Shown here one piece after another: positions 17,014-25,990 of a stretch of 64,000 nt of DNA. Origin of the DNA: Actinoallomurus oryzae. Lineage in GTDB: Bacteria; Actinomycetota; Actinomycetes; Streptosporangiales; Streptosporangiaceae. A program made the position numbers and the translations under genes. The stretch spans positions 156,561-220,560 of the forward strand of contig NZ_BAABHF010000042.1 in NCBI RefSeq assembly GCF_039541955.1, given 5' to 3'. The notes beneath the pieces were generated by a model that worked only from the letters and a program-made list of their open reading frames with translations, searched no databases and was not told the origin of the DNA. Numbering within the stretch: the first letter of the stretch is position 1; each line of letters starts with the position of its first letter.

Positions 17014-17409
17014 ATGACACGACAGGAAGTACGGACCGAAGACGCCCCGCGCCCGGCCGGTGCCTACTCCCAGGGCATCGTCGCGAACGGTTTCCTCCAC
17101 ACCGCGGGGTTCGGCCCGCAGGACCCGCGTACCGGGGCGGTCGCCGACACGATCGAGGAACAGACCGCGCAGGTCATCCGCAACGTCGAGGCGGTCCTCG
17201 CCGCGCAGGGCCTGACCTTGGCCGACGTCGTCAAGGCCACGGTGCACCTCCAGCATCTCCACCGCGACTTCGCCGGCTTCAACGCCACGTACGAGTCGCT
17301 CATGCCGAAGCCCTACCCGGTGCGCACGACGGTGGGTTCCGACCTCGCGAACATCCTCGTCGAGATCGACGTCGTCGCGGCACTGCCGGACGGTCGCCCC
17401 GGCGAATAA
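17014..17409 (+). CDS. ridA: RidA/YjgF-family imine deaminase
   Basis: This 131-residue protein has the RidA-family pattern: PAGAYSQGIVANGFLHTAG near the N-terminus and YPVRTTVGSDLANILVEID near the C-terminus, with the substrate-carboxylate Arg and the late Glu. The family forms trimers that hydrolyse reactive enamine/imine intermediates released by PLP enzymes. Being last in an operon with a PLP lyase gives it a clear substrate source. It starts 10 nt after the ATPase stop with GAAGGAG upstream and is followed by an intrinsic terminator. Confidence 0.9.
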   Translation: MTRQEVRTEDAPRPAGAYSQGIVANGFLHTAGFGPQDPRTGAVADTIEEQTAQVIRNVEAVLAAQGLTLADVVKATVHLQHLHRDFAGFNATYESLMPKPYPVRTTVGSDLANILVEIDVVAALPDGRPGE

Positions 17410-17440
17410 GGGGACGCATCGACCACTGGCACATCGATTC

Positions 17441-17479
17441 GCCAGGTCGGCCTATTGACGGCCGGCCTGGCTTTCTTTT
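17441..17479 (+). terminator. Intrinsic terminator ending the peptide-catabolism operon
   Basis: A 12-bp stem (GCCAGGTCGGCC with GGCCGGCCTGGC, one G-T pair) closes a 7-nt loop (TATTGAC) and is followed by TTTCTTTT. It lies about 30 nt after the ridA-like stop. This is a textbook factor-independent terminator, uncommonly clear for such a GC-rich genome. Confidence 0.9.
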
Positions 17480-17602
17480 AGTTTCAGGCTGTCACACATT
17501 CTAGGATGTTGTCATGAAATATAGGACATTGCATCGGCAGACGATCCTGATCTGGGTTCTGTGCTTCTGTCCCAGCCTCTTTTTGTGTGGAACCCCGGGC
17601 GT

Positions 17603-18032
17603 TTACGCCGGGAGGAATCGCATCTTGAGGTGGGCGGCGCGGAGCGTCACCGCATCGCTTGGAAATGCTGCTCCACTCAAGCGGGACGCTCTTGATGATC
17701 GCCAGGGGCGCGCCGCCGCATGATCCGGCGAAGTAGGACGGGGACCAAAAGTTTCGCCCCACAGGTATTTGCGGATGTGGTTGTTGAATTCTTGGCGGAG
17801 GAGGCAGGCCGAGACGCCCTTGAGTGAGCCGGCCAGCCGTGACAGTGCGACTTTGAGTGGGTAGCGCACCAATAGGTGCACGTGGTCGGTGTCGCCGTTG
17901 AACTCCCGCAGCTGCGCGCCGAAGCTGGCGCACACTTCGCGCATGATCTCTTGGCGGCATTGAAGGACGTCGTCGGTGAACGGTCCGGCGGCGGTATTTG
18001 GAGGCTAAGTCCAAAATGTGAATGAAGAGTGC
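17603..18032 (-). pseudogene. tnpA: IS200-type Y1 transposase (tnpA), frameshifted remnant
   Basis: The HUH signature of single-strand Y1 transposases is present in GDTDHVHLLVRYP, followed by SRLAGSLKGVSACLLRQEF and KYLWG. The frame shifts after KYLWG, where the next frame continues FWSPSYFAGSCGGAPLAIIK, the usual C-terminal block with the region of the catalytic Tyr degraded. A second shift lies near KYRRR/PFTDDV upstream. The N-terminal strand is only weakly recognisable. The gene is inactive. Confidence 0.75.
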
Positions 18033-18110
18033 GGACGATGCTACGGCTCCTGTGAGTGTTCGTGGTCGGTCTCCGTAGAGGTGAGACAGATCAACGCTAT
18101 TATCCTGCCT

Positions 18111-19384
18111 GTGAAGATTGCGAGGCAGGTCAAGCTCGTGCCGGACGCCAGGCAGGCGTCGGCGCTTGAGCGCACGCTGCCTGCGATCAACGAGGCGGCC
18201 AATTGGGTGGCCGCCGTCGGTTTTGAGCATTTCGGGCTCAAACGTCGGTCCGTGAGCTGCGGAAGCTGTGTTACGGCGAACTGAAGGCCCGCGGCTTCGG
18301 TGCTCAGGCCGCGCAGCACATCATTAAGCGTGTGGCCGACGCGTGTACCACGCTGCGGGCGAACCTGCGGGCTGGAAACCTCGGCCCGCAGGAGACTGAA
18401 CGTCGCCGTAAAGCCGAGTCTAAGCCGGTCGTCTTTCGCCCGCACGCCGCGCACACCTACGATGACCGGTGCCTGTCATGGAACTACGATGCTCAAACGG
18501 TGTCGATCTGGACGCTGGACGGCAGGGTCAAGAACCTGCGGTTCGCCTGCTCACCGGAAATGCTGAAAGATCTGGCCGAACACCGGCAGGGTGAATCGGA
18601 CCTGGTGTTCCGGGACGGCAAGTGGTTCCTGATCGCCACGATCGACATCCCTGAGCCGGAGGTGTTCGAGCCGAAGGACTTCATCGGGGTGGACCGGGGC
18701 ATTGTCAACCTCGCCACCACCAGCGACGGGGACAACCACCAGGGTCGACACCTGGGCCGGTACCGGCGATGGCAGGCCCGCAAGCGGGCCGAGATCCAAG
18801 CCAAGCGCACCCGCTCGGCCAAGCAGCTCCTCAAGAAGCGGAGCAGGCGCGAACAGCGCCACGCCGCATACCTCAACCACAAGATCTCCAAGACCGTCGT
18901 TGCTGTCGCCCAACGCACCGAGCGCGGTGTGGCCCTGGAGCAGCTCCAGGGCATCCGCGAGCGGGTCACGGTTCCCCGCGACCAGCGAGCACGACTGTCG
19001 TGTTGGCCATTCCACCAGCTCGGAGAGTTCATCGCCTACAAGGCACGCCGTGCCGGCGTACCGTTCATCGAGGTGGACCCGGCCTACACCTCCCAGCGCT
19101 GCCCGCGCTGCGGCCACACCGAGCGCGGCAACCGCCCCACTCGGGATCACTTCTGCTGTCGTCGGTGCGGCCTCGCTGGGCCGGCCGACCACGTCGCCGG
19201 GGTCAACGTGCGCGACCGCGCACGCTCGGCGTGGGTATTCGTCAACATGCCCGACCCGGATTCGGCACAGCCCGGACCGGTGGATGTGACCCGTAACCGC
19301 CCTGTCGTGAGGGGCAGTCGGGAGCATAAACGAAGCCCCTCAGGACCGAGCCAACAAACTCGGTCTTCAGGGCCAAGTAGTTGA
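18111..19384 (+). pseudogene. tnpB: TnpB RNA-guided nuclease gene with one N-terminal frameshift
   Basis: From the GTG at 18111 (VKIARQVKLVPDARQASALE) the frame runs to GFEHFGLKRR, then shifts near 18243-18250 into VRELRKLCYGELKARGFGAQ and stays open to 19384. The nuclease core looks complete: RuvC Asp in GVDRGIVNLATTSDG, Glu in ALEQLQGIRERV, the zinc finger CPRCGH...CCRRCG and the last Asp in ADHVAGVNV. Only the N-terminal lobe is broken. Its guide RNA would normally overlap the 3' end of this gene and the right end of the element. With no working tnpA and a broken N-terminus it is probably inactive. Confidence 0.8.
19338..19371 (+). other. Right-end hairpin of the IS element / likely 3' part of its omega RNA
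   Basis: Inside the 3' end of tnpB a hairpin forms from GACCGAG and CTCGGTC around an 8-nt loop, preceded by GAAGCCCCT, a common motif at the right ends of actinobacterial IS605 elements. In this family the end hairpin is recognised by TnpA, and the same region makes the scaffold of the TnpB guide RNA. The flank after the tnpB stop would be the guide. Confidence 0.45.
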
Positions 19385-19598
19385 CCTTCGCCTACTACGG
19401 CACGCCGGCCATGGGGGTGGGCGCCTCGGCGGTGTTCAGCCGGTCGGGGCCGCGCTCGTGCCGATCATCATGGGCGCCACGTACACGTCGCTGAAGTTCT
19501 CCGGCGTGTTCCTGACGCTGTGCGCGATCATCGCCGGCGCCGTGGTCACGATGGGCGTCTCCACCCGCCGGCGCTCCCTGGAGGAGATCACCGGCTGA
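19381..19598 (+). pseudogene. C-terminal remnant of an MFS transporter gene
   Basis: Right after the IS element the sequence reads LTFAYYGTPAMGVGASAVFSR, then, after a one-base loss near 19443, VGAALVPIIMGATYTSLKFS and GVFLTLCAIIAGAVVTMG, ending STRRRSLEEITG-stop. This is the last one to two membrane helices and tail of a major facilitator transporter. The other ten helices are not on the far side of the IS, so the 5' part was deleted. It may once have belonged to the sugar-acid cluster downstream. Confidence 0.72.
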
Positions 19599-19758
19599 CC
19601 CCCGGGGCCCGGCACCCGCGCCGGTGCCGGGCCCGGTCCGCGCCGGGGGTCATGTCGCCAAGGTATCGAGCCATCCCAATGCGGTGTTGGACGTGAATCA
19701 CGGGGTCTTCCTACAGTCGCGGTACAACCGCACTCCCGCGCCAGAAGGAGACCGTGGC

Positions 19759-20673
19759 ATGGCCAACCTCACTCCCGGGGAGGTCGCCCGGCATCTCGGG
19801 TCGGGCCTCCTGTCCTTCCCGATCACCCACCTGACCAGGGACGGTGCCTTCGACGAGCCGGCCTACCGGGACCATGTCGCCTGGCTCTCGGAGTTCCCGG
19901 CCGCCGGCCTGTTCGCCCCGGGCGGCACCGGCGAGTTCTTCTCCCTCACGCTTTCCGAGGTCGAGAGGGTCGTCACCGCGGCCGTCGACGCCGCCCCCGG
20001 GGGACTGCCCGTCATCGCACCCGCGGGGTACGGCACGGCCACCGCCGTCGAGCTGGCACGGGCCGCCGAGGGCGCGGGCGCGCATGGCGTCCTGCTCTTC
20101 CCGCCGTACCTCACCGAGGCCGGGCAGGAGGGGCTGAGCGCTCACGTGCGGGCGGTGTGCGACGCGACGAGTCTGGGCGTGATCGTCTACAACCGCGCCA
20201 ACGCGCGGTTCACCGACGAGACGGTCGGCCGCCTCGCGGAGGAGTGCCCGAACCTGGTCGGCTTCAAGGACGGCGTCGGCGACATCGAGCAGATGGCGCG
20301 GATCTACGCCCGGCTGGGCGACCGCCTCACCTACATCGGCGGGCTGCCGACCGCCGAGATGTACGCGCTTCCCTATCTTTCGCTGGGCCTGACGACGTAC
20401 TCGTCGGCCATCTTCAACTTCCTGCCGCGGTACGCCGCCGGCTTCTATGACGCCGTCCGCCGCCGTGACGACGCGGCCGTGATGTCGGCGCTGTCGGAGT
20501 TCGTGATCCCGTACACCGACCTGCGCAACCGCCGGCCCGGGTACGCGGTCAGCATCATCAAGGCCGGGATGAAGGTGATCGGGCGCCCGGCCGGCCCGGT
20601 CCGCCCGCCGCTGACGGATCTCGACGACGCCGAGCTCGCCGAGCTCGCGACCCTGGTGAAGAAGGTGAGCTGA
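19759..20673 (+). CDS. kdgD: 5-dehydro-4-deoxyglucarate dehydratase (DHDPS family)
   Basis: This 304-residue (beta/alpha)8 aldolase-family enzyme has the Schiff-base Lys in NLVGFKDGVGD, the catalytic Tyr in GVIVYNRANARF and GGTGEFFSL near residue 54. KdgD converts 5-keto-4-deoxyglucarate to 2-oxoglutarate semialdehyde with loss of CO2 and water. The start is the ATG at 19759 with AGAAGGAG 8 nt upstream. A semialdehyde dehydrogenase gene follows by 1 nt and glucarate-dehydratase genes are near, so the assignment is firm. Confidence 0.92.
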   Translation: MANLTPGEVARHLGSGLLSFPITHLTRDGAFDEPAYRDHVAWLSEFPAAGLFAPGGTGEFFSLTLSEVERVVTAAVDAAPGGLPVIAPAGYGTATAVELARAAEGAGAHGVLLFPPYLTEAGQEGLSAHVRAVCDATSLGVIVYNRANARFTDETVGRLAEECPNLVGFKDGVGDIEQMARIYARLGDRLTYIGGLPTAEMYALPYLSLGLTTYSSAIFNFLPRYAAGFYDAVRRRDDAAVMSALSEFVIPYTDLRNRRPGYAVSIIKAGMKVIGRPAGPVRPPLTDLDDAELAELATLVKKVS

Positions 20674-20674
20674 C

Positions 20675-22306
20675 GTGCCGGAGACCGTATCCGAGAACAC
20701 GGCGATCACCGGCCGGTCTCTGGTCGGCGCGGCGGACGTCATGGGGACCGGTGGCACGTTCCACGCCGTCGACCCCACGACGGGCGCGCGCCTCGCGCCC
20801 GGGTTCGGCGAGTGCGGCACCTCGGAGGTGGAGGAGGCCGCCGAGCAGGCCTGGCAGGCCTTCGACACCTACCGCTCCACCGCTCCGGAGGTACGCGCGG
20901 CGTTCCTGGAGTCGATCGCGGCCGAGATCGAGAACGTCGCGCCGGCCCTGGCCGCACGGGTCCAGGCCGAGACCGGACTGCCCGCGGGCCGGGTCGCCGG
21001 GGAGACCGCCCGCACCACCGGCCAGCTCCGGCTGTTCGCCGGCGTCGTACGGGACGGCGGCTGGAGGCAGGCACGGATCGACCCGGGCGACCCGGGCCGC
21101 GAACCCGTGCCCCGCCCCGACATCCGGCAGCGGTCCGTTCCGGTCGGCCCGGTCGCGGTGTTCGGCGCGTCGAACTTCCCGCTCGCCTTCTCCGTCGCCG
21201 GCGGCGACACCGCGTCGGCCCTCGCGGCCGGCGCGCCCGTCGTGGTCAAGGGCCATCCCGCCCATCCCGGGACCGCCGAGATCGTCGGCCGCGCCGTACG
21301 CGCCGCCGTGCGCAAGCACGATCTGCCCGCGGGCACGTTCAGCCTGCTCCAGGGCACGAGCAACGAGCTCGGTCACGCGCTCGTCACCCACCCGCGCATC
21401 CGGGCGGTCGGCTTCACCGGGTCCCGGCGCGGCGGCCTGGCGCTGGTCGAGGCGGCCGCGCGCCGGCCGGTGCCGATCCCGGTCTACGCCGAGATGTCGG
21501 CGGTCAACCCGGTCTTCCTGCTGCCCGGAGCGCTCGCCGAGCGGGCGACCGCGCTCGCCGCCGGGTTCGCCGCCTCGATGACCGGCAGCGCCGGCCAGCT
21601 GTGCACGAAGCCGGGGCTGGTCTTCGTCCTCGACGGACCGGACGCCGACCGCTTCGTCGCGGCGGCGAGCGAGGCGGTCCGGGCCGTCGCGCCCGCCCCG
21701 ATGCTCAGCGCCGGGATCGCCGCCGCGTACGAGAACGGCGTGGCGGCGCTGCGATCCAACGACGCGGTCGAGGAGACCGTACGCGGCGCCGGCACCGCGC
21801 CGTTCGCCTGCCCGGGTGAGCCGAACCTGTTCGTCACGACCGGCGAGGCGTTTCTGGCCGACGGGCGGCTGCACGAGGAGGTCTTCGGCCCGGCCGCCGT
21901 CGTCGTCCGGGTCCGCGACGAGCGGGAGCTGGCGGAGATCGTGGAACGCCTCGAAGGGCAGCTCACGGCGACGGTCCACGCCTCGCCCGGCGACCACGAC
22001 CTCGCCGCCCGGCTCCTGGGCCGGCTCGAACTGGTCGCCGGACGCCTCATCGTGGACGGCTGGCCCACCGGCGTCGAGGTCGGTCACGCGATGGTGCACG
22101 GCGGCCCGTTCCCCGCCACGTCGGCGCCGGCGACGACGTCCGTCGGCGGCTGCGCCATCGAGCGGTTCCTCCGGCCGGTCGCCTACCAGGACGTGCCCGC
22201 GGACCTGCTTCCGCGCGAGCTGCGCGACGACGACCCCGACGGCATCGTCCGGTGGCGCGACGGCAGACCGGACACCGGCGGGACGGAACGGAGCGGCGAC
22301 CGATGA
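20675..22306 (+). CDS. 2-oxoglutarate semialdehyde dehydrogenase (aldehyde dehydrogenase)
   Basis: This 543-residue NAD(P)-dependent aldehyde dehydrogenase has the Rossmann block GPVAVFGASNFPLAFS, general-base Glu in YAEMSAVNP and the catalytic Cys in GSAGQLCTKPG. Its length and sequence style match the KGSDH-III/YcbD group that oxidises 2-oxoglutarate semialdehyde to 2-oxoglutarate. It starts at a GTG 1 nt after kdgD and overlaps the next gene by ATGA, so it completes the hexarate pathway in the same operon. Confidence 0.9.
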   Translation: MPETVSENTAITGRSLVGAADVMGTGGTFHAVDPTTGARLAPGFGECGTSEVEEAAEQAWQAFDTYRSTAPEVRAAFLESIAAEIENVAPALAARVQAETGLPAGRVAGETARTTGQLRLFAGVVRDGGWRQARIDPGDPGREPVPRPDIRQRSVPVGPVAVFGASNFPLAFSVAGGDTASALAAGAPVVVKGHPAHPGTAEIVGRAVRAAVRKHDLPAGTFSLLQGTSNELGHALVTHPRIRAVGFTGSRRGGLALVEAAARRPVPIPVYAEMSAVNPVFLLPGALAERATALAAGFAASMTGSAGQLCTKPGLVFVLDGPDADRFVAAASEAVRAVAPAPMLSAGIAAAYENGVAALRSNDAVEETVRGAGTAPFACPGEPNLFVTTGEAFLADGRLHEEVFGPAAVVVRVRDERELAEIVERLEGQLTATVHASPGDHDLAARLLGRLELVAGRLIVDGWPTGVEVGHAMVHGGPFPATSAPATTSVGGCAIERFLRPVAYQDVPADLLPRELRDDDPDGIVRWRDGRPDTGGTERSGDR

Positions 22307-23430
22307 CCGACCGGATCGCCCACGTGAAGCTCTCCTCCATCGTGCTGCCGCTGGCCGGCCCGATCAGCGACGCGAAGGTGCTCACCGGCCGGCAGCGGCC
22401 GATGACCGAGGTGGTCTTCCTCTTCGCCGAGGTCGTCAGCGAGGCCGGCCACGAGGGCATCGGGTTCTCCTACTCCAAGCGGGCCGGCGGCCCGGGCCAG
22501 TTCGCCCATGCCCGGGAGATCGCGCCCGTCCTGATCGGGGAGGACCCCTCCGACATCGGCAGGATCTGGACCAAGCTCACCTGGGCCGGCGCCTCCGTCG
22601 GCCGCTCCGGCCTCGCCGTCCAGGCCATCGCGGCGATCGACGTCGCGCTGTGGGACCTCAAGGCCAAACGCGCGGGGCTCCCGCTCGCCAAGCTGCTGGG
22701 CGCGCATCGCGACTCCGTCCGCACGTACAACACCTCCGGCGGCTTCCTGCACACCCCGGTCGACGAGCTCATCGAGAACGCCGGGAGGTCGCTGGCCGCG
22801 GGGATCGGCGGCATCAAGCTCAAGGTCGGCCAGCCCGACTGGCGCCAGGACCTGGCGCGCGTGACCGCGGTGCGCGAGGCGCTGGACCCGGACGTTCCGC
22901 TCATGGTCGACGCGAACCAGCAGTGGGACCGCGCGACGGCGATGCGGATGGGCCGGCTGTTCGAGCCGTTCGGCCTGGTCTGGATCGAGGAGCCGCTGGA
23001 CGCGTACGACGCGGAGGGCCACGCGAACCTGGCCCGCGCGCTCGACACCCCGATCGCCACCGGCGAGATGCTCTCCAGCGTCGCCGAGCACGTCCGGCTC
23101 ATCGACGCCGGCGCGGCCGACATCGTCCAGCCCGACGCGCCCCGCATCGGGGGCATCACGCAGTTCCTCAAGCTCGCCGCCTACGCGGAGCACCGGCAGC
23201 TGGAGATCGCGCCGCACTTCGCGATGGAGATCCACCTGCACCTCGCCGCCGCGTACCCGATCGAGCCGTGGGTCGAGCACTTCGACTGGCTGGCGCCGTT
23301 GTTCAACGAGCGGCTGGAGACGCGCGACGGTCGCATGTACGTCTCCGAGCGGCCCGGCCTCGGCATCACCCTGACCGACCAGGCCCGCGCCTGGACGGTG
23401 GGAACCGCGGAGTTCGGCGAGCGGCCCTGA
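22303..23430 (+). CDS. Mandelate racemase-like acid-sugar dehydratase (enolase superfamily)
   Basis: This 375-residue enolase-superfamily protein has the KxK motif in GIKLKVGQ, metal ligands in VDANQQWD, WIEEPL and TGEML, a DxxxP block in DIVQPDAPRIGG, and a catalytic His in IAPHFAMEIH. The KxK plus His pair fits the mandelate-racemase subgroup, which includes galactarate/talarate dehydratases. With kdgD and the semialdehyde dehydrogenase it probably dehydrates a hexarate other than glucarate. The ATG overlaps the previous stop. It converges on the glucarate dehydratase gene. Confidence 0.87.
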   Translation: MTDRIAHVKLSSIVLPLAGPISDAKVLTGRQRPMTEVVFLFAEVVSEAGHEGIGFSYSKRAGGPGQFAHAREIAPVLIGEDPSDIGRIWTKLTWAGASVGRSGLAVQAIAAIDVALWDLKAKRAGLPLAKLLGAHRDSVRTYNTSGGFLHTPVDELIENAGRSLAAGIGGIKLKVGQPDWRQDLARVTAVREALDPDVPLMVDANQQWDRATAMRMGRLFEPFGLVWIEEPLDAYDAEGHANLARALDTPIATGEMLSSVAEHVRLIDAGAADIVQPDAPRIGGITQFLKLAAYAEHRQLEIAPHFAMEIHLHLAAAYPIEPWVEHFDWLAPLFNERLETRDGRMYVSERPGLGITLTDQARAWTVGTAEFGERP

Positions 23431-23494
23431 CCGTCCGGCCGGGCGGTCGGCGCGACCGGCCCGCCCGGCCCGCCCGGCCGGGCCGGGGGCCGGG
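23431..23494. terminator. GC-rich convergent gap, possible two-way terminator
   Basis: The 64 bp between the two convergent dehydratase genes are almost pure G and C. They can fold as GGTCG-gcg-CGACC extended by CCGGGC/GCCCGG-type pairs. There is no T-run. It may work as a hairpin terminator for both strands, but this is weakly supported. Confidence 0.3.
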
Positions 23495-24823
23495 TCAGCG
23501 GACCAGCGCGGGCCGCTTCGGGTCGAAGGACCAGTCCGGCACCAGGGACCGCATCGCGACGGTGTCGTCCCGCGCTCCCAGCGCGTGCCGTACGTACAGC
23601 TCGTGCGCCGCCGCCAGCGCGTCGCGGTCGAGCTCGACCCCCAGGCCGGGACGCCGCGGGACGGCGATCCGGCCGTCGTGGATCTCCAGCGGTGCCGTGG
23701 TCAGCCGCTGGCCGTCCTGCCAGATCCAGTGGGTGTCCAGAGCCGTGATCTCGCCCGGTGCGGCGGCGCCGACGTGGGTGAACATGGCCAGCGAGATGTC
23801 GAAGTGGTTGTTGGAGTGCGAGCCCCAGGTCAGCCCGAAGTCGTGGCAGAGCTGGGCGACGCGGACGGCCCCGCGCATCGTCCAGAAGTGCGGATCGGCC
23901 AGGGGGATGTCGACCGCGTTCGCGCGGACCGCGTGCGCCAGCTGGCGCCAGTCGGTCGCGATCATGTTGGTCGCCGTCGGCAGGCCGGTCGCACGGCGGA
24001 ACTCCGCCATCGCCTCCCGCCCGGAGAAGCCGTCCTCGGCGCCGCACGGGTCCTCCGCGTACGCGAGGACGTCGCCGGCGTCGCGGCACAGCGCGATGGC
24101 GTCGGAGAGCGACCAGGCGCCGTTGGGGTCCAGCGTCACCCGGGCGTCCGGGAAGCGGGCGGCGAGCGCGCGCACGGCCTCCATCTCCTGCTCGCCGGCG
24201 AACACACCGCCCTTGAGCTTGAAGTCGGCGAATCCGTAGCGTGCCTGGGCGGCCTCGGCCAGCGCGACGATCGACTCGGCGTCGAGCGCCTCGCGGCGGC
24301 GCAGCCGTTCCCAGTCGTCGGCGGCCCGCTCCTCCACGACGTACGGAAGGCCGGTCGCGGTGTGGTCGCCGACGTAGAACAGGTAGCCGAGCACGGGTAC
24401 GGCGTCACGCTGCGGGCCGTCGCCGAGCAACGCGGCGACGGGGACTTCCAGGTGCTGGCCGAGCAGGTCCAGCAGCGCGGATTCGAGCGCCGTGACGGCG
24501 TGGACGGTCGTGCGCTGGTCGAAGGTCTGCCGGCCGCGACCGCCGCGGTCGCGGTCCGCGAACCGGAGGGCCACCTCGCGGAGCAGGGGGCCGAGCAGCG
24601 CGACGGGCCGCCCTACGAGGAGCTCCGCGGCCTCGTTGATCGTGTCGGCGATCGGTGCGCCCCCGGGGACCTCGCCCAGTCCCGTACGGCCCTCGCTGTC
24701 GGAGACCACGGTGATGTTCCGCGTGAAGAACGGCCCGTGCGCGCCGGACAGGTTCAACAGCATCGAGTCGTGGCCGGCGACGGGGACGACCTCGACCGAC
24801 GCGATGGTGGGCGTGCGAGCCAC
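23495..24823 (-). CDS. gudD: Glucarate dehydratase
   Basis: This 442-residue enolase-superfamily enzyme has the KxK base in FKLKGGVF, ligand Asp in TLDPNGAW, acid residues in AEDPCG, TNMIATDW and the catalytic His in GSHSNNHFDIS. This pattern is typical of D-glucarate dehydratase, which makes 5-keto-4-deoxyglucarate. The start is the GTG at 24823 (MARTPTIASVEV); an upstream start would add an unrelated leader. It is on the opposite strand to kdgD, just downstream of the LysR gene and in the same direction, so it may be cotranscribed with or controlled by that regulator. Confidence 0.92.
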   Translation of the reverse strand: MARTPTIASVEVVPVAGHDSMLLNLSGAHGPFFTRNITVVSDSEGRTGLGEVPGGAPIADTINEAAELLVGRPVALLGPLLREVALRFADRDRGGRGRQTFDQRTTVHAVTALESALLDLLGQHLEVPVAALLGDGPQRDAVPVLGYLFYVGDHTATGLPYVVEERAADDWERLRRREALDAESIVALAEAAQARYGFADFKLKGGVFAGEQEMEAVRALAARFPDARVTLDPNGAWSLSDAIALCRDAGDVLAYAEDPCGAEDGFSGREAMAEFRRATGLPTATNMIATDWRQLAHAVRANAVDIPLADPHFWTMRGAVRVAQLCHDFGLTWGSHSNNHFDISLAMFTHVGAAAPGEITALDTHWIWQDGQRLTTAPLEIHDGRIAVPRRPGLGVELDRDALAAAHELYVRHALGARDDTVAMRSLVPDWSFDPKRPALVR

Positions 24824-24942
24824 GTGCTCACCCTTCGTAGGACCGGTGGGAGTGCCGTACGGCAGGACCACGGTAGAACGGCCCGCGATACCCGGCCAGG
24901 ATCAACTTTGCATCGGCCGATGCTCGCGGGGCATCGCGCCGG

Positions 24943-25824
24943 TCACACCGAGAACCCTTCGAAATGGGTGAGGACCTGCCACAGGGCGGGGTTCTTGGAC
25001 TCCTTCAGCCAGAGCAGGTGCAGCTCCACCGGCTTGTCGACGCCGGCGAGCGGGAGGAACTCCACCCCTTCGATGCCCAGGCGTGTGGCGGCCTCGGGGA
25101 CGAAGGCGATCCCCCGGCCCGCGGAGACCAGCCAGACCATCGTCAGCACCTGGCTGACGCTGTGCACGACGTTCCGGTGGCTGATCGGGACGAGGCTGAC
25201 GACGAGGTCGTAGAAGTAGCGGGCCTTGGTGGGAGCGTGCATGATCAGGGGCTCGCTGGCCAGGTCCGCCGCCTCGACGGGACGGCCGAGGCCGGTGAGC
25301 CGGTGACCGGCCGGGACGGCGAGCACGATCGCCTCGCGGCTGATCACCCGGGAGTCGAAGACCTCCGGGTCGAACGGCGGCCGGGCCACGCCGAGGTCGA
25401 GCTCGTGCGCGAGCAGCGCCTCGATCTGCTCCCCGGTGACCATCTCGTGCAGGTCGACGTCGACGTCGGGCAGCCTCTCGTCGATGCGGCGCAACACCGT
25501 GGGCAGAACGGCGAGCATCGAGACCGCCGTGAACCCGACGCGGACCGTGCCCGCCGACCCGGCGGAGATCCTCCGGGCCAGGTCGGGCGCGTTGTCGGCG
25601 AGCGCGAGAAGGCGCCTGGCCTCGGATAGGAAGGCCCTTCCCGCCGCGGTCAGCTCGACGCGGCGGTTGTCGCGCTCGAAGAGCTGGACCCCGATCGCCC
25701 GCTCCAGCTTCTGGATCTGCCGGCTCAGCGGCGGCTGCGTCATGTTGAGCCGCTCGGCGGCACGCCCGAAATGGAGTTCTTCGGCCACGGCGACGAAACC
25801 GCGAAGCTGGTCGAACGAGAACAT
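24943..25824 (-). CDS. LysR-family transcriptional regulator
   Basis: This 293-residue regulator has an N-terminal winged HTH (FVAVAEELHFGRAAERLNMTQPPLSRQIQKLE) and a C-terminal periplasmic-binding-type effector domain from about 90. It is divergent from the GntP permease gene and lies directly upstream of gudD, so it is the likely switch of the hexarate genes. The 166-bp gap to the permease contains GATG-tct-CATC and other short dyads of the T-N11-A kind, but no single site stands out. Confidence 0.93.
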   Translation of the reverse strand: MFSFDQLRGFVAVAEELHFGRAAERLNMTQPPLSRQIQKLERAIGVQLFERDNRRVELTAAGRAFLSEARRLLALADNAPDLARRISAGSAGTVRVGFTAVSMLAVLPTVLRRIDERLPDVDVDLHEMVTGEQIEALLAHELDLGVARPPFDPEVFDSRVISREAIVLAVPAGHRLTGLGRPVEAADLASEPLIMHAPTKARYFYDLVVSLVPISHRNVVHSVSQVLTMVWLVSAGRGIAFVPEAATRLGIEGVEFLPLAGVDKPVELHLLWLKESKNPALWQVLTHFEGFSV

Positions 25825-25990
25825 GATGCCGTAAAGGTATCACTTGATGTCTCATCGGGTTTGGACACGCATTAGTCGACGATTCTACGCTCCTCGATAC
25901 CACCGCCAGTGATCTCCATCACATGGCACGGCCACGCCCGCGCGCCGCGCTCGGGACGCGTTCGGGCCGCGCCGCCGGAAGGAGAGCGAA

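Larger units (their letters stand above)
17594..19371. mobile_element. Decayed IS200/IS605-family element with divergent tnpA and tnpB
   Basis: The region has the tnpA/tnpB pair of an IS605-type element in divergent orientation, with subterminal hairpins at both sides: CCCGGGCG-ttta-CGCCGGG at about 17594-17612, and a GACCGAG/CTCGGTC hairpin at 19344-19365. Both genes carry frameshifts, so the element cannot move unaided. Exact ends are not certain because this family makes no terminal inverted repeats or target duplications. It lies between the ridA-like operon and the 3' tail of a lost MFS gene. Base composition is visibly less GC-rich than the flanks. Confidence 0.75.

Noticed and set aside
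20739..24239. Several long Arg/Pro-rich frames over the aldehyde dehydrogenase and dehydratase genes
   Set aside because: They lack any domain and lie out of phase with intact enzymes on the same stretch.
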